Shown one piece after another: positions 33,953 to 41,546 of a stretch of 64,000 nt of DNA. Source of the DNA: Arthrobacter sp. AFG7.2 (GTDB lineage: Bacteria > Actinomycetota > Actinomycetes > Actinomycetales > Micrococcaceae). The stretch covers positions 62,001-126,000 of the forward strand of contig NZ_PJMB01000002.1 of NCBI RefSeq assembly GCF_002892835.1, given 5' to 3'. Both the position numbers and the translations under genes were made by a program. A model generated the notes under the pieces. It was not told where the DNA came from. It did not search any database and saw only the letters and a program-made list of their open reading frames with translations. The stretch's first letter is position 1; each line of letters opens with the position of its first letter.

Positions 33953-34026
33953 TCAGCCGGGCGCCCTTGAAGGAGTCCCCGCTTCGCCGCGGATTGTCGT
34001 GCGGCAAAGGCGGCGGTGGCGGGGTA
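33953..34026 (+). other. Possible relic of the ThDP enzyme 3' end
   Basis: Begins GCCGGGCGCCCT and ends GCGGCAAAGGCGGCGGTGGC followed by GGGGTAA, closely resembling the last 70 bases of the ThDP enzyme gene (which ends GCGGCGAAGGCTGCGGTGGC and GGGGTAG at 26403). The middle is poorly conserved. The pairing with the small repeated ORF, also found next to the ThDP gene, makes chance less likely. Confidence 0.35.
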
Positions 34027-34101
34027 ACTAACCCAAAGGTTCCGCCGATCCGCGGTGGCGTCGGATCTCTGATGTCGGTCACCCTGCGTAGGATCGCAAA
34101 C

Positions 34102-34326
34102 ATGAGTAGACGTGACGACGACCTGGGCTTCGTGAGAATTCAACAGGTGATCCTGCAAAAAGAAGAGGACATGAAAGCGTGGTGCCCGTCCAGCGGCGAG
34201 AACGTGGGTCTGATGATCGAGTCCCCGGGAAGCGACGACTGGTACATCAAGTGCCCGACATGCGCCACGAAGTGGGCTGGCGGCAGCACCGTGCTGGACG
34301 ACCACAACCTGCCGGGGTTCCGATAA
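34102..34326 (+). CDS. Small zinc-ribbon-like protein
   Basis: 74 residues from ATG 34102 with AGGA nine bases upstream. It carries two CP-type knuckles: AWCPSSGENVG and KCPTCATKW, with surrounding aromatic residues (DDWYIKCP). This could bind one zinc, although the first knuckle has only one Cys. No family recognised. It stands alone between relics and the minus-strand DJ-1 region. Confidence 0.6.
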   Translation: MSRRDDDLGFVRIQQVILQKEEDMKAWCPSSGENVGLMIESPGSDDWYIKCPTCATKWAGGSTVLDDHNLPGFR

Positions 34327-34356
34327 ACCTGCGGGCCTGGCGGGGATGACGGCTAG

Positions 34357-34482
34357 TTAGTCGTCAACATCTTGGGCCCGCTTCTCGCCGTCATCTGCAG
34401 CTGGCTTGTCGTGAACCTTTTTCGGGATCTTTCCCTCAACGTCAGCGGGTACCGGAGGATCCTTCTCTTCATCAGTAGCCAT
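34357..34482 (-). CDS. 41-residue highly charged small protein
   Basis: Reading the minus strand from ATG 34482 to TAA at 34357 gives MATDEEKDPPVPADVEGKIP, then a KKVHDKPAADDGEKRAQDVDD-like charged tail. It is almost wholly Asp, Glu, Lys, Pro and Ala, and probably disordered. It lies just beyond the terminator of the DJ-1-type gene and in the same direction. The ribosome-binding site is weak. Such short charged proteins are common but rarely annotated in this group; expression is unproven. Confidence 0.5.
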   Translation of the reverse strand: MATDEEKDPPVPADVEGKIPKKVHDKPAADDGEKRAQDVDD

Positions 34483-34523
34483 AGGCCAAGCCTAAGCTGC
34501 ACCCGGTTCGTTGCCGCCGGACA

Positions 34524-34565
34524 TAAGACTGACGGCCACCCTCATCCGGGTGGCCGTCAGTCTTA
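34524..34565. terminator. Perfect 18-bp hairpin terminator of the DJ-1/PfpI gene
   Basis: Arms 34524-34541 and 34548-34565 (TAAGACTGACGGCCACCC and its complement) are perfectly complementary around a six-base loop. It sits 14 bases beyond the stop of the minus-strand gene ending at 34580. AT pairs at the base of the stem suit termination in either direction. Confidence 0.9.
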
Positions 34566-34579
34566 GCGACCTGTTGGGG

Positions 34580-35350
34580 TTACTGTTCGCCCTCCGCGGC
34601 GGCAGCTGCCTTGATGGCGTCCTTCTCGGCGCGCAAGGCCTCGGCGTCGTGCTGTTCCTCGGCCTTTTCCTGGTGGATGACCGCGGCGAAGAGCTTCTCC
34701 ATCTCTTTGGCCACACCGGCAGCTGACGCCGGGTTCTGGCCGGTCACCAGCCGGTCGTCAACCACAACCTTTTCTTCAAAGACATCGGCGGAGACGTGGG
34801 TGGCGCCCTGCTCCTCAAGCCGGTCTGCCAGGAAGAACGGAATGACCTTGTCCTTGCCTGCAGCGACCTCCTCGTCGTTGGTGAAGGCCGCGACCTTCCG
34901 GCCCTCGACAAGGCGAAGCCCGTTCGCGAGCTCCACGTTCAGCAGCCCGGCCGGTCCGTGGCAGACCGCGCCCACCAGACCGCCGTTGTTGTAGACGCTG
35001 GCCACCAGGCTCTGCAGGCCTTCGCTCTCCGGGAAATCCCACATGGTGCCGTGGCCGCCCACGAGGTAGACGGCGTCGTACTGCTCCGGATCAACGACGT
35101 CGACGCGGGCCGTGTTGTAGAGGCCGGCGCGGGTGGTCTCATCCTCCGTGAAGGCGACCTGGATGGGATCTTTTGTGTCCACCTCATCGCGCGGGGGCTG
35201 GCCGCCCTGGATGGATGCAAAGTCGACGAAATGCCCGGAATCCTTGAACACCTTCCAGGGATGTGCAGCCTCGGCCACGTTGTAGCCGGTCTTCTCTCCC
35301 GTATCGCCGATCTCGGAAACGCTGGTCAAAACCATGAGGATTTTCTTCAT
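34580..35350 (-). CDS. DJ-1/PfpI-family protein, Hsp31/glyoxalase III-like
   Basis: 256 residues from ATG 35350 (AAAGGAG upstream). Nucleophile Cys in AVCHGPAGLL (C130), partner Glu in TGEKTGYN (E19), and the DAVYLVGGHGTMWDF strand-loop. The length, with an added C-terminal Ala/Glu/Lys helix, is typical of the Hsp31-like class I glutamine-amidotransferase-fold proteins that act as glutathione-independent glyoxalases, deglycases or holdases. Cytosolic stress protein by family; reaction not proven here. Confidence 0.88.
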   Translation of the reverse strand: MKKILMVLTSVSEIGDTGEKTGYNVAEAAHPWKVFKDSGHFVDFASIQGGQPPRDEVDTKDPIQVAFTEDETTRAGLYNTARVDVVDPEQYDAVYLVGGHGTMWDFPESEGLQSLVASVYNNGGLVGAVCHGPAGLLNVELANGLRLVEGRKVAAFTNDEEVAAGKDKVIPFFLADRLEEQGATHVSADVFEEKVVVDDRLVTGQNPASAAGVAKEMEKLFAAVIHQEKAEEQHDAEALRAEKDAIKAAAAAEGEQ

Positions 35351-35413
35351 GAAGTGCTCCTTTCGTCCACGTCCCACCCTACGCCCAGGCCAGTGCGAGG
35401 CCTCCCGGTTTCA

Positions 35414-36241
35414 TCAGGGCTGGCCCGTGGGGACGAGCCGGTATACGAACCGGCTGTCCAGGCCGCCGGGGCCCATCGTGAGGTCGGCTCCCTCGGTGGG
35501 CAGCACCACGGGCGCCTTGAACACGCTCCCGCTGCAGGGGACCTGTACGGGGGCGAGAACTTCCGCTCCATTCCAGGTGGCCACGGACAGCTCGGCTACC
35601 GGCAGTCCGGCACAGACGAGGTGCAGTTCGTACTCGCCCGGTTGGGCCGACAGGCCGGCGGTGGTGGTTGTGTTCCCGCTGCTGGCGCCCCGCAGCTCTC
35701 CGGGCACACTCGGTTGCAGCTGGTGTGCTGCCCACTCCGACATGTCCTCCAGCTCAGAAGCCCTGCGGTCACGGTTAACCTGCACCTTGACGCCCGTTGC
35801 TGCCGGCCTTCCTGTTGGCGGCACCGCGCTGATGGTGAGCGGACCGCCGTCGTGCCTGACAAAGCGGTCCAGCGTGGAGGTGCACTCGAAGCTGGACGCC
35901 TCCGGGACGCCGTCGGCCTTCACAACGGTGAGCTTGGCCCCGTAAACCCCTGCACAGGCGCCACTGACCAGGTAGTCGCCGGGCGCCAGGTCAAGGGACA
36001 GCTTCCCGGCGGGTTCAGCCCCGGACGGCATGCCGGGGTCGCCCGGGGAAGCCCCGAGCAGACGCGCCACTTCGCTGACGTTGTCCTCGAAGGATGCGGA
36101 CGACGGCGTTACGGGCGGCGGGGACGATGGGGCCAGCTGTTCGGGCGGTCCAGTGTACTCACACCCCGCCAGCGACATGGCCACAACGGCCGCAACGGTG
36201 AACACTCTTGCGCGCCGAGGCGGCATCCCCCCATGAGACAT
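35414..36241 (-). CDS. Lipoprotein of unknown function
   Basis: 275 residues from ATG 36241 (an upstream ATG at 36271 is possible). Signal peptide with lipobox MSLAGC, a Pro/Ser linker, then a beta-rich body in which two similar halves seem to repeat (GDYLVSGACAGVYGAKLTVV and GEYELHLVCAGLPVAELSV). Each half has a Cys-Ala-Gly turn, suggesting a duplicated domain. Anchored outside the cell. Family not recognised. Confidence 0.78.
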   Translation of the reverse strand: MSHGGMPPRRARVFTVAAVVAMSLAGCEYTGPPEQLAPSSPPPVTPSSASFEDNVSEVARLLGASPGDPGMPSGAEPAGKLSLDLAPGDYLVSGACAGVYGAKLTVVKADGVPEASSFECTSTLDRFVRHDGGPLTISAVPPTGRPAATGVKVQVNRDRRASELEDMSEWAAHQLQPSVPGELRGASSGNTTTTAGLSAQPGEYELHLVCAGLPVAELSVATWNGAEVLAPVQVPCSGSVFKAPVVLPTEGADLTMGPGGLDSRFVYRLVPTGQP

Positions 36242-36329
36242 GATCCCGAGTCTACGGTTTCCCACCCTCACCTGAGTGGGAGAGGCTACCTAGGCAAAAC
36301 TAAGAATGGTCCCAGGTGCGGACGTAGGG

Positions 36330-36722
36330 TTAGTTGGCGGTGCGTAAGCGTTGGACGGGCTTGAAGTAGTCGGTCAGGAATCCGGCCAGGATGCTGGCGA
36401 GAATTACTACCGCCGCCGGCATGAGCGTGATCGGACCAACGAAGTCTCGAATGTCGATTTTGAACAGGAGCACCAGCAGGACCGCCAGCAGAAGGTAGGC
36501 AAGGGCCAGCGCTGCTCCGACGCTTGTGATGGTCTTCCCCGCCGTCCTCCGCTTTCCCTTGGGGAACTGCTTTGCGTACTCCTCTGCCGGTCCGAATTCC
36601 GCGGCCGCTGATGACCCTGATGCCGCCTGGTGGGCTCGCACCTCATCGAGCACTTCCGCGATTTCGGATTCCGGCAACCCGCGGACTCGAAGGTTGAAGG
36701 CTAGGTTTCGCTCGTAGCTCAT
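36330..36722 (-). CDS. HAAS (DUF1700-like) membrane protein
   Basis: 130 residues. An N-terminal HAAS signalling helix set (NLAFNLRVRGLPESEIAEVL ... FGPAEEYAKQF) is followed by two membrane helices (about 65-88 and 97-118). This domain is regularly paired with PadR regulators in Firmicutes and Actinobacteria, and here it overlaps the PadR gene by four bases (ATGA). It likely works as a membrane sensor or partner in PadR signalling. Confidence 0.85.
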   Translation of the reverse strand: MSYERNLAFNLRVRGLPESEIAEVLDEVRAHQAASGSSAAAEFGPAEEYAKQFPKGKRRTAGKTITSVGAALALAYLLLAVLLVLLFKIDIRDFVGPITLMPAAVVILASILAGFLTDYFKPVQRLRTAN

Positions 36723-37063
36723 GGCATGTCCTGTCGATGTGTTCGGAGTTCAGTGAGGGCCCGCCCCATTCGGTGCCACCCTTCAGCCATTCGGCCCAGT
36801 TCGTCGCGGCCGTCCTGAGTAAGTGTGAATTGCTTGCGGCCCGGACCCGACTGGTCGTGCTGCCAGGTGTGCTCAACAAAGCCCTGGTCTTCCAGCCGCT
36901 TAAGCAGTGGATACAAGGTTCCCCCCTTGATGCGTGCGAAGCCGTGCTGCCGGAGGACCTCGGCGATGGCATACCCGTGGCTTTCCCCATGACTGAGGAC
37001 CGCGAGCACAGCCTGCGGGAGCGCCGCCCGGGTGAGCTCTGGGTCAAAATCGAGTTCTTCCAC
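36719..37063 (-). CDS. PadR-family transcriptional regulator
   Basis: 114 residues from a GTG at 37063. Winged HTH with the family signature SHGESHGYAIAEVLRQHG, then IKGGTLYPLLKRLEDQGFVE and GRKQFTLTQDGRDEL. A short C-terminal helix makes the dimer. It is coupled to the HAAS membrane gene downstream. A palindrome immediately upstream of the start (37065-37090) is a likely autoregulatory site. Confidence 0.92.
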   Translation of the reverse strand: MEELDFDPELTRAALPQAVLAVLSHGESHGYAIAEVLRQHGFARIKGGTLYPLLKRLEDQGFVEHTWQHDQSGPGRKQFTLTQDGRDELGRMAEGWHRMGRALTELRTHRQDMP

Positions 37064-37064
37064 A

Positions 37065-37090
37065 GTTAGATAGTGTCACTAACTAGATAG
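37065..37090. promoter_or_regulatory. Palindromic candidate PadR operator
   Basis: Contains the perfect odd palindrome TAGTGTCACTA (37071-37081), nested in GTTAG/CTAAC arms and flanked by two TAGATAG direct repeats. It lies immediately upstream of the PadR start, where a repressor site would overlap the promoter. Confidence 0.6.
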
Positions 37091-37239
37091 CTTCGCAACC
37101 ACGACTCTAAGACATCCGTTCTCGATGTCCCGCTGAAACCGCCTAGCCTTGGGATAGCGGATACAGAGCCTCACCGTGTACTGGTGTTGCCGCCTGTGCC
37201 GGTTCACCCCCTTGAAGACCACCCGGAAGGTACGCACCC

Positions 37240-38136
37240 ATGCGGATACTCGTCGTCGGAGCCGGAGCAACAGGCGGGGCGTTCGGCACGCTCCTGCAGG
37301 AAGCGGGACGGGATGTCACGTATCTGGTGCGGCCGCGCAAGCAGGAGGTCCTCCGCCGCGACGGGCTGCGCTTCATCTCCCCCACCACGGACCGGACGCA
37401 TCAGGTGCAGACCATCACTGCGGCGGACGGGCCTAAGCCGTTCGATCTGATCCTGGTCACCGTCAAAGCCACCGCGCTGGACGGCGTCCTCAACGAGATT
37501 GGGGCGTTCGTCGGGCCCGAAACCGCCATCATCCCGATCCTCAACGGCATGGCCCACGTGGACCAGCTTGAGCAGCAGTACCCGGGCCAGGTGCTCGGCG
37601 GCCTGGCCCGGATCGTTGCCACCCTCGACGGGGATGTGGTCCGCCAGAAAATGCCCCTCACCTCCCTCAATGTCGGCGGGCTCAACGGAAAGACCGTCCC
37701 TGCGCAGGTATCCGATGCACTGGCCGTGCCCGGCGTCGACTTTTCCATAGCCGACGACGTCACCGGCGCACTGTGGGAAAAATGGGCCTTTATCGCTGCG
37801 GCGGGAATCGTCAACTGCCTGTTCCGGGCGCCGGTGGGACGAATCATCGATGCCGGCGGGCGGGCCAGGATCCTGGAGGCGATCACGGAAACCGAAGGGG
37901 TGGCCGCAGCGGCAGGACATCCAGTGTCCGACGCCGGCCACGCGCAGGCCGTCGGTATACTCACCGAACCGGGCTCGGCCTTCACGTCCTCCCTCTACCG
38001 GGACCTCACCGCAGGCCTCCCTTCGGAGGCCGAACACATTCTCGGCGACCTCGCAGTTCGGGCCCACAGCCTCGACCTCAGCACGCCATTGCTGGACCTG
38101 ACCCTCATCCAGATCAGGGCCGGCCTGCCCGCCTGA
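37240..38136 (+). CDS. Ketopantoate reductase-family protein (PanE/ApbA-like)
   Basis: 298 residues. N-terminal Rossmann fold starting RILVVGAGATGGAFGTLL, then LILVTVKATALDGVL, ILNGMAHVDQL, the helical domain with WEKWAFIAAAGIVNCL (catalytic Lys in WEKW) and a late SLYRDLTAG segment. These enzymes reduce 2-dehydropantoate or similar 2-oxo acids with NADPH. With no other pan gene nearby, the substrate may be different. Confidence 0.88.
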   Translation: MRILVVGAGATGGAFGTLLQEAGRDVTYLVRPRKQEVLRRDGLRFISPTTDRTHQVQTITAADGPKPFDLILVTVKATALDGVLNEIGAFVGPETAIIPILNGMAHVDQLEQQYPGQVLGGLARIVATLDGDVVRQKMPLTSLNVGGLNGKTVPAQVSDALAVPGVDFSIADDVTGALWEKWAFIAAAGIVNCLFRAPVGRIIDAGGRARILEAITETEGVAAAAGHPVSDAGHAQAVGILTEPGSAFTSSLYRDLTAGLPSEAEHILGDLAVRAHSLDLSTPLLDLTLIQIRAGLPA

Positions 38137-38168
38137 AAACGGTGACCTGACCGGCGTAGCCTGAAGCC

Positions 38169-39383
38169 ATGGCATCCGAGGTCCGGAACCTGTCCCTGCG
38201 CACCGGCATCACGGTGCCGTGCCTGATCCTGGGTGACACGGACGCGAAGCCGTTGCTCCTGCTGCACGCGTGGGGTGAATCCCGGCTCTGCTTCAACCGC
38301 CTGCTGCCGTTGCTTGCCGGCTTCCGGGTCTATGCTCCGGATCTCCGCGGCCAGGGCGAGGCGGACAATCCGGAGGACGGCTACTCCCTGGCGGAGCAGG
38401 CCGAGGACGCCGCCGCGATCCTGGACGCCCTTGGGGTGACGACGGCGTTCGTCCTCGGTTCCTCCAGCGGCGGTTACGTCGCCCAGCAGCTCGCGGTGGC
38501 GCATCCCGGGCGGGTGGCGGCGCTGGTCCTGGTGGGGTCGCCGCTGAGCCTGCAGGGGCGGCCGGCCTTCGCCGACGAGGTGGACCTGCTGGCGGACCCC
38601 ATCGACGAGGACTGGGTCCGGGCCTCGCTCTCCTGGTTCACCCTGCACCAGCCTGTTCCGGGCTGGTACCTGGCGGACCGGGTGCGCGACGGCGTCCGGA
38701 TGCCGGCCCACGCGTGGAAGAAGATCCTGGCCGGACTGACGGCCGCCACCCCGCCCACGGAAGCCGGAACCATCCGGACGCCCACGCTGATCATCTATGG
38801 CGGTCAGGATGACCTGCTGCCAAGGAAGGACCAGGAGGTCCTGGCATCGCGGATTCCGGGTGCAGTACTGCAGGTCTATCCCGACGCCGGGCACCTGGTT
38901 CTGTGGGAGCACCCGGACCGGGTCGCGTCAGACGCCGCAGCCTTCCTGCACTCGCTGGAGAAGCACCCGACAGCAACGGAGGACCCCAACGATTCCGGGC
39001 CGTTCTACCACGGCACCAAAGCCGACCTGCGGCCCGGGGACCTGCTGGTCCCCGGCTATGTGTCCAACTACGGCAGCCGAAAAACGGCCAACCACATCTA
39101 CTTCACGGCCACCCTGGACGCCGCCGCGTGGGGTGCTGAACTCAGCGAGGGCGACGGGCCGGGCAGGATCTACCGGGTGGAGCCCACCGGACCGTTTGAG
39201 AACGACCCCAACCTGACCGACAAAAAGTTCCCCGGTAACCCCACCCGGTCCTACCGCACCCGGGAAGCCCTCCGCGTGCTAGGTGAGGTTTCGGACTGGC
39301 AGCCGCACTCCCCCGAGGCACTGCAGCATATGCGCAACCACCTGGAGGAACTGAAGCGGCAGGGCATCGAGGCCATCGACTAA
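38169..39383 (+). CDS. Alpha/beta hydrolase fused to rifamycin ADP-ribosyltransferase (Arr) domain
   Basis: 404 residues. Residues 1-265 are an alpha/beta hydrolase with nucleophile S99 (GSSSGG), acid D214 (GGQDDLLP) and base H242 (DAGHLVLWEH). Residues about 278-404 are a complete Arr domain: FYHGTKADL (H281), NHIYFTATL (Y311), GPFENDPNLTDKKFPGNPTR (D346). The 30- and 35-residue spacings equal those of the H19, Y49, D84 set known for mycobacterial Arr. Arr uses NAD+ to ADP-ribosylate rifamycins at the C23 hydroxyl and inactivates them. The hydrolase may act on the same macrolactam or on a different substrate. Stand-alone Arr is about 140 residues, so the fusion is notable. Confidence 0.9.
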   Translation: MASEVRNLSLRTGITVPCLILGDTDAKPLLLLHAWGESRLCFNRLLPLLAGFRVYAPDLRGQGEADNPEDGYSLAEQAEDAAAILDALGVTTAFVLGSSSGGYVAQQLAVAHPGRVAALVLVGSPLSLQGRPAFADEVDLLADPIDEDWVRASLSWFTLHQPVPGWYLADRVRDGVRMPAHAWKKILAGLTAATPPTEAGTIRTPTLIIYGGQDDLLPRKDQEVLASRIPGAVLQVYPDAGHLVLWEHPDRVASDAAAFLHSLEKHPTATEDPNDSGPFYHGTKADLRPGDLLVPGYVSNYGSRKTANHIYFTATLDAAAWGAELSEGDGPGRIYRVEPTGPFENDPNLTDKKFPGNPTRSYRTREALRVLGEVSDWQPHSPEALQHMRNHLEELKRQGIEAID

Positions 39384-39410
39384 CCCGGGCCGGCTCCGCC
39401 TGCAATGCCG

Positions 39411-41468
39411 TCAGCCCTCCGTGCCGGCGCGGATGACGGCCACCCCGACAGGCTCGAGCTTCAGGCTCTCTCCGACGGCCACCTGCCGCCCGGCCAGTAA
39501 CTCAAGCCCCGAAACCTCAAGGTCCACGACGGCTGCGGATCCTGAGTGGTTGAGGAAAAAGAGGTACCGCCTGCTGCCGGTAAACCGTTCGGTGACCTCC
39601 ACACCCTCGGGTGCAGCATGCGGCGGCCGGATCCCTGCGTCGTTAAGAACGGCCTCGACCACCCGGTCCAGCGCTTCCTGGGCAAGGTGTGTACCCAGAT
39701 AGACGGCCCGCCCGGTGCCCGGCCGGTGATCCAGGATGGCCGGCCGTCCGGCCAGGTAACCGTCAGTGTAAACAGCGACGACGTCCGCCCCCTCTACGGC
39801 GAGGTCGTCCTGCCAGCGGGAGGCCCCGTCGTCGAACCCTTGCACCGTCCCGCTGAGCAGCGTCTGGCCGGAAGCGGGCGTGATCCCCACCGTTGCGCCC
39901 GGGGCGAGGGGCGAGAAGTCACGGATATGCCCTCCGATGACCCCGCGCAGCCCGCCGGGGTAGCCGTTCTCGATGATCTGGTCATCCTGGTCCACGATCC
40001 CCGAGAAATACGAGACGAGCGCGTGACCGCCACCCTCCACGAAGGACTCGACGGCGAGCTGCTGAGTTGGGCTCATCAGGTACTGGTTGGGAATCACCAG
40101 GACCTTGTAGCGGGACAAGTCCGAGGACAGCGTCACAACGTCGACGGCAGCATTCGTCCTCCAGAGTGACTGGTAATGCCCGGCAACCACTTCCCGGTAG
40201 TTGTAGTTGTTCAACGGATGCGCGGCGCCCTCCACCGCCCACCAGTTCTCCCAGTCCCAGACGATGGCCACCTCGGCGGCGCTCCTGGAGCCCGCCAGCT
40301 CTGCAAGAGCTGCCAGTTCCTTCCCCAACTGCCGGACCTCCTGCCAGGTCCGGCTTGCTTCACCGCCGTGCGGAAGCATGGCCGAGTGGAACTTTTCCTG
40401 CCCGAAGCGTGAAGCCCGCCACTGGAAAAACATCACGGCATCGGCGCCGCGGGCAATGGCCTGGTAGGAGCCAAGGCGCATCATCCCGGGTTGTTTGGGA
40501 AGGTTCACCTTCCACTGGCTCACCGCCCCTGCGGCCTGTTCCATCATCATCCACGGCTTGCCGTCCCCCAGGTGCCGCATCAGGTCATACTGCATCGCTG
40601 CCTCCACCAGTGACGCCGGCTTGGCCGGATCCGGATAGATGTCCAGGGCGATCACGTCTGTTTCCGGCGCCCACCGCCGGTAGTCCTGGACCCGGAAAAA
40701 CTGCACGAAGTTGGTGGTGGCGGGAATCCCGGGGGTGATGCTTTTGAGCAGGTCCCGCTCCTGCCGGTAAAGGTCCACCTGGATATCCGTGGCGAATCGC
40801 GCAAAGTCCAGCTCCCGCGCGGGGTTCACCCAGCCACGCACGGGGCGCGGAAGGTGCACCTGGTTCCAGTCGCTGTACACCTGCCCCCACAAGGTGGTCC
40901 CCCAGCGTGTGTTCAGCTCATCCAAACTTCCGTGCTTACCCTGCAACCAGGTCCGGAAACCGTCGTCGCACAGGTCGCAGAAGCACTGCGCGTGGTATTC
41001 ATTACCGATGTGCCACATGGCAAGCGCCGGGTGGGCGCCGTAGCGCTGTGCCAGTTGGCGGGCCATCCGCTGGCTCCGGTCCCGGTACACGGGCGACGAC
41101 GGGCAGAAGTGGCCCCGGCTGCCCACCCCCACCCGCGTTCCATCACGTTCCACCATGAGCGCCTCCGGGAAATCCGTGGCGAGCCACGGCGGCGGCGACG
41201 CGTTGGGGGTGGCCAGGTTGACCAGGATTCCGTTCTCCCCGAGCAGGTCCATGACCTCGTCCAGCCAGCCAAAGTTGAAGTCGCCGTCTGCGGGTTCCAG
41301 CAGCGACCAGGAGAACACGCCCAGGCTGACCAGGGTGACGTTGGCTTCACGCATCAGCCGGATGTCATCCTGCCAGGTGCTGCGGGGCCACTGTTCAGGG
41401 TTGTAGTCACCGCCGTATATGATCCCCGGCAGGCGCTGGCGGAAGGACTCGAGGGGTTTGGGACTCAT
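39411..41468 (-). CDS. GH42 beta-galactosidase
   Basis: 685 residues from ATG 41468. GH42 marks: IYGGDYNPEQWP near the N-terminus, acid/base E157 in WHIGNEYH, the adjacent Cys cluster CFCDLC (metal site in the family) and nucleophile E310 in WMMMEQAAG. A beta-galactosidase trimerisation domain follows from about 400, and a small C-terminal beta domain. No signal peptide, so it is cytosolic and would act on imported galacto-oligosaccharide. Downstream of the sugar-binding protein gene on the minus strand. Confidence 0.95.
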   Translation of the reverse strand: MSPKPLESFRQRLPGIIYGGDYNPEQWPRSTWQDDIRLMREANVTLVSLGVFSWSLLEPADGDFNFGWLDEVMDLLGENGILVNLATPNASPPPWLATDFPEALMVERDGTRVGVGSRGHFCPSSPVYRDRSQRMARQLAQRYGAHPALAMWHIGNEYHAQCFCDLCDDGFRTWLQGKHGSLDELNTRWGTTLWGQVYSDWNQVHLPRPVRGWVNPARELDFARFATDIQVDLYRQERDLLKSITPGIPATTNFVQFFRVQDYRRWAPETDVIALDIYPDPAKPASLVEAAMQYDLMRHLGDGKPWMMMEQAAGAVSQWKVNLPKQPGMMRLGSYQAIARGADAVMFFQWRASRFGQEKFHSAMLPHGGEASRTWQEVRQLGKELAALAELAGSRSAAEVAIVWDWENWWAVEGAAHPLNNYNYREVVAGHYQSLWRTNAAVDVVTLSSDLSRYKVLVIPNQYLMSPTQQLAVESFVEGGGHALVSYFSGIVDQDDQIIENGYPGGLRGVIGGHIRDFSPLAPGATVGITPASGQTLLSGTVQGFDDGASRWQDDLAVEGADVVAVYTDGYLAGRPAILDHRPGTGRAVYLGTHLAQEALDRVVEAVLNDAGIRPPHAAPEGVEVTERFTGSRRYLFFLNHSGSAAVVDLEVSGLELLAGRQVAVGESLKLEPVGVAVIRAGTEG

Positions 41469-41506
41469 GGCAGGCACTTTCGGAGTGGGAACTGGTGGCA
41501 AGGAGG

Positions 41507-41537
41507 ACGGGCGGGTCCCGGCCGGGGACCCGCCCGT
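41507..41537. terminator. Strong 13-bp hairpin between sugar-binding protein and GH42 genes
   Basis: Arms 41507-41519 and 41525-41537 (ACGGGCGGGTCCC and its complement) with a five-base loop. It lies ten bases past the binding-protein stop and before the GH42 start. It may terminate partially or protect the 3' end of the binding-protein message, giving the usual excess of binding protein over enzyme. Confidence 0.8.
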
Positions 41538-41546
41538 GGACGTGTC

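Noticed and set aside
34796-36364. Plus-strand open frame of 522 codons opposite the DJ-1 and lipoprotein genes
   Set aside because: Antisense shadow; crosses gene boundaries and lacks protein-like hydrophobic pattern.
38137-38168. Looked for the rifamycin-associated palindrome upstream of the Arr fusion
   Set aside because: No long palindrome is present in the short gap, nor upstream of the RPH-like gene.
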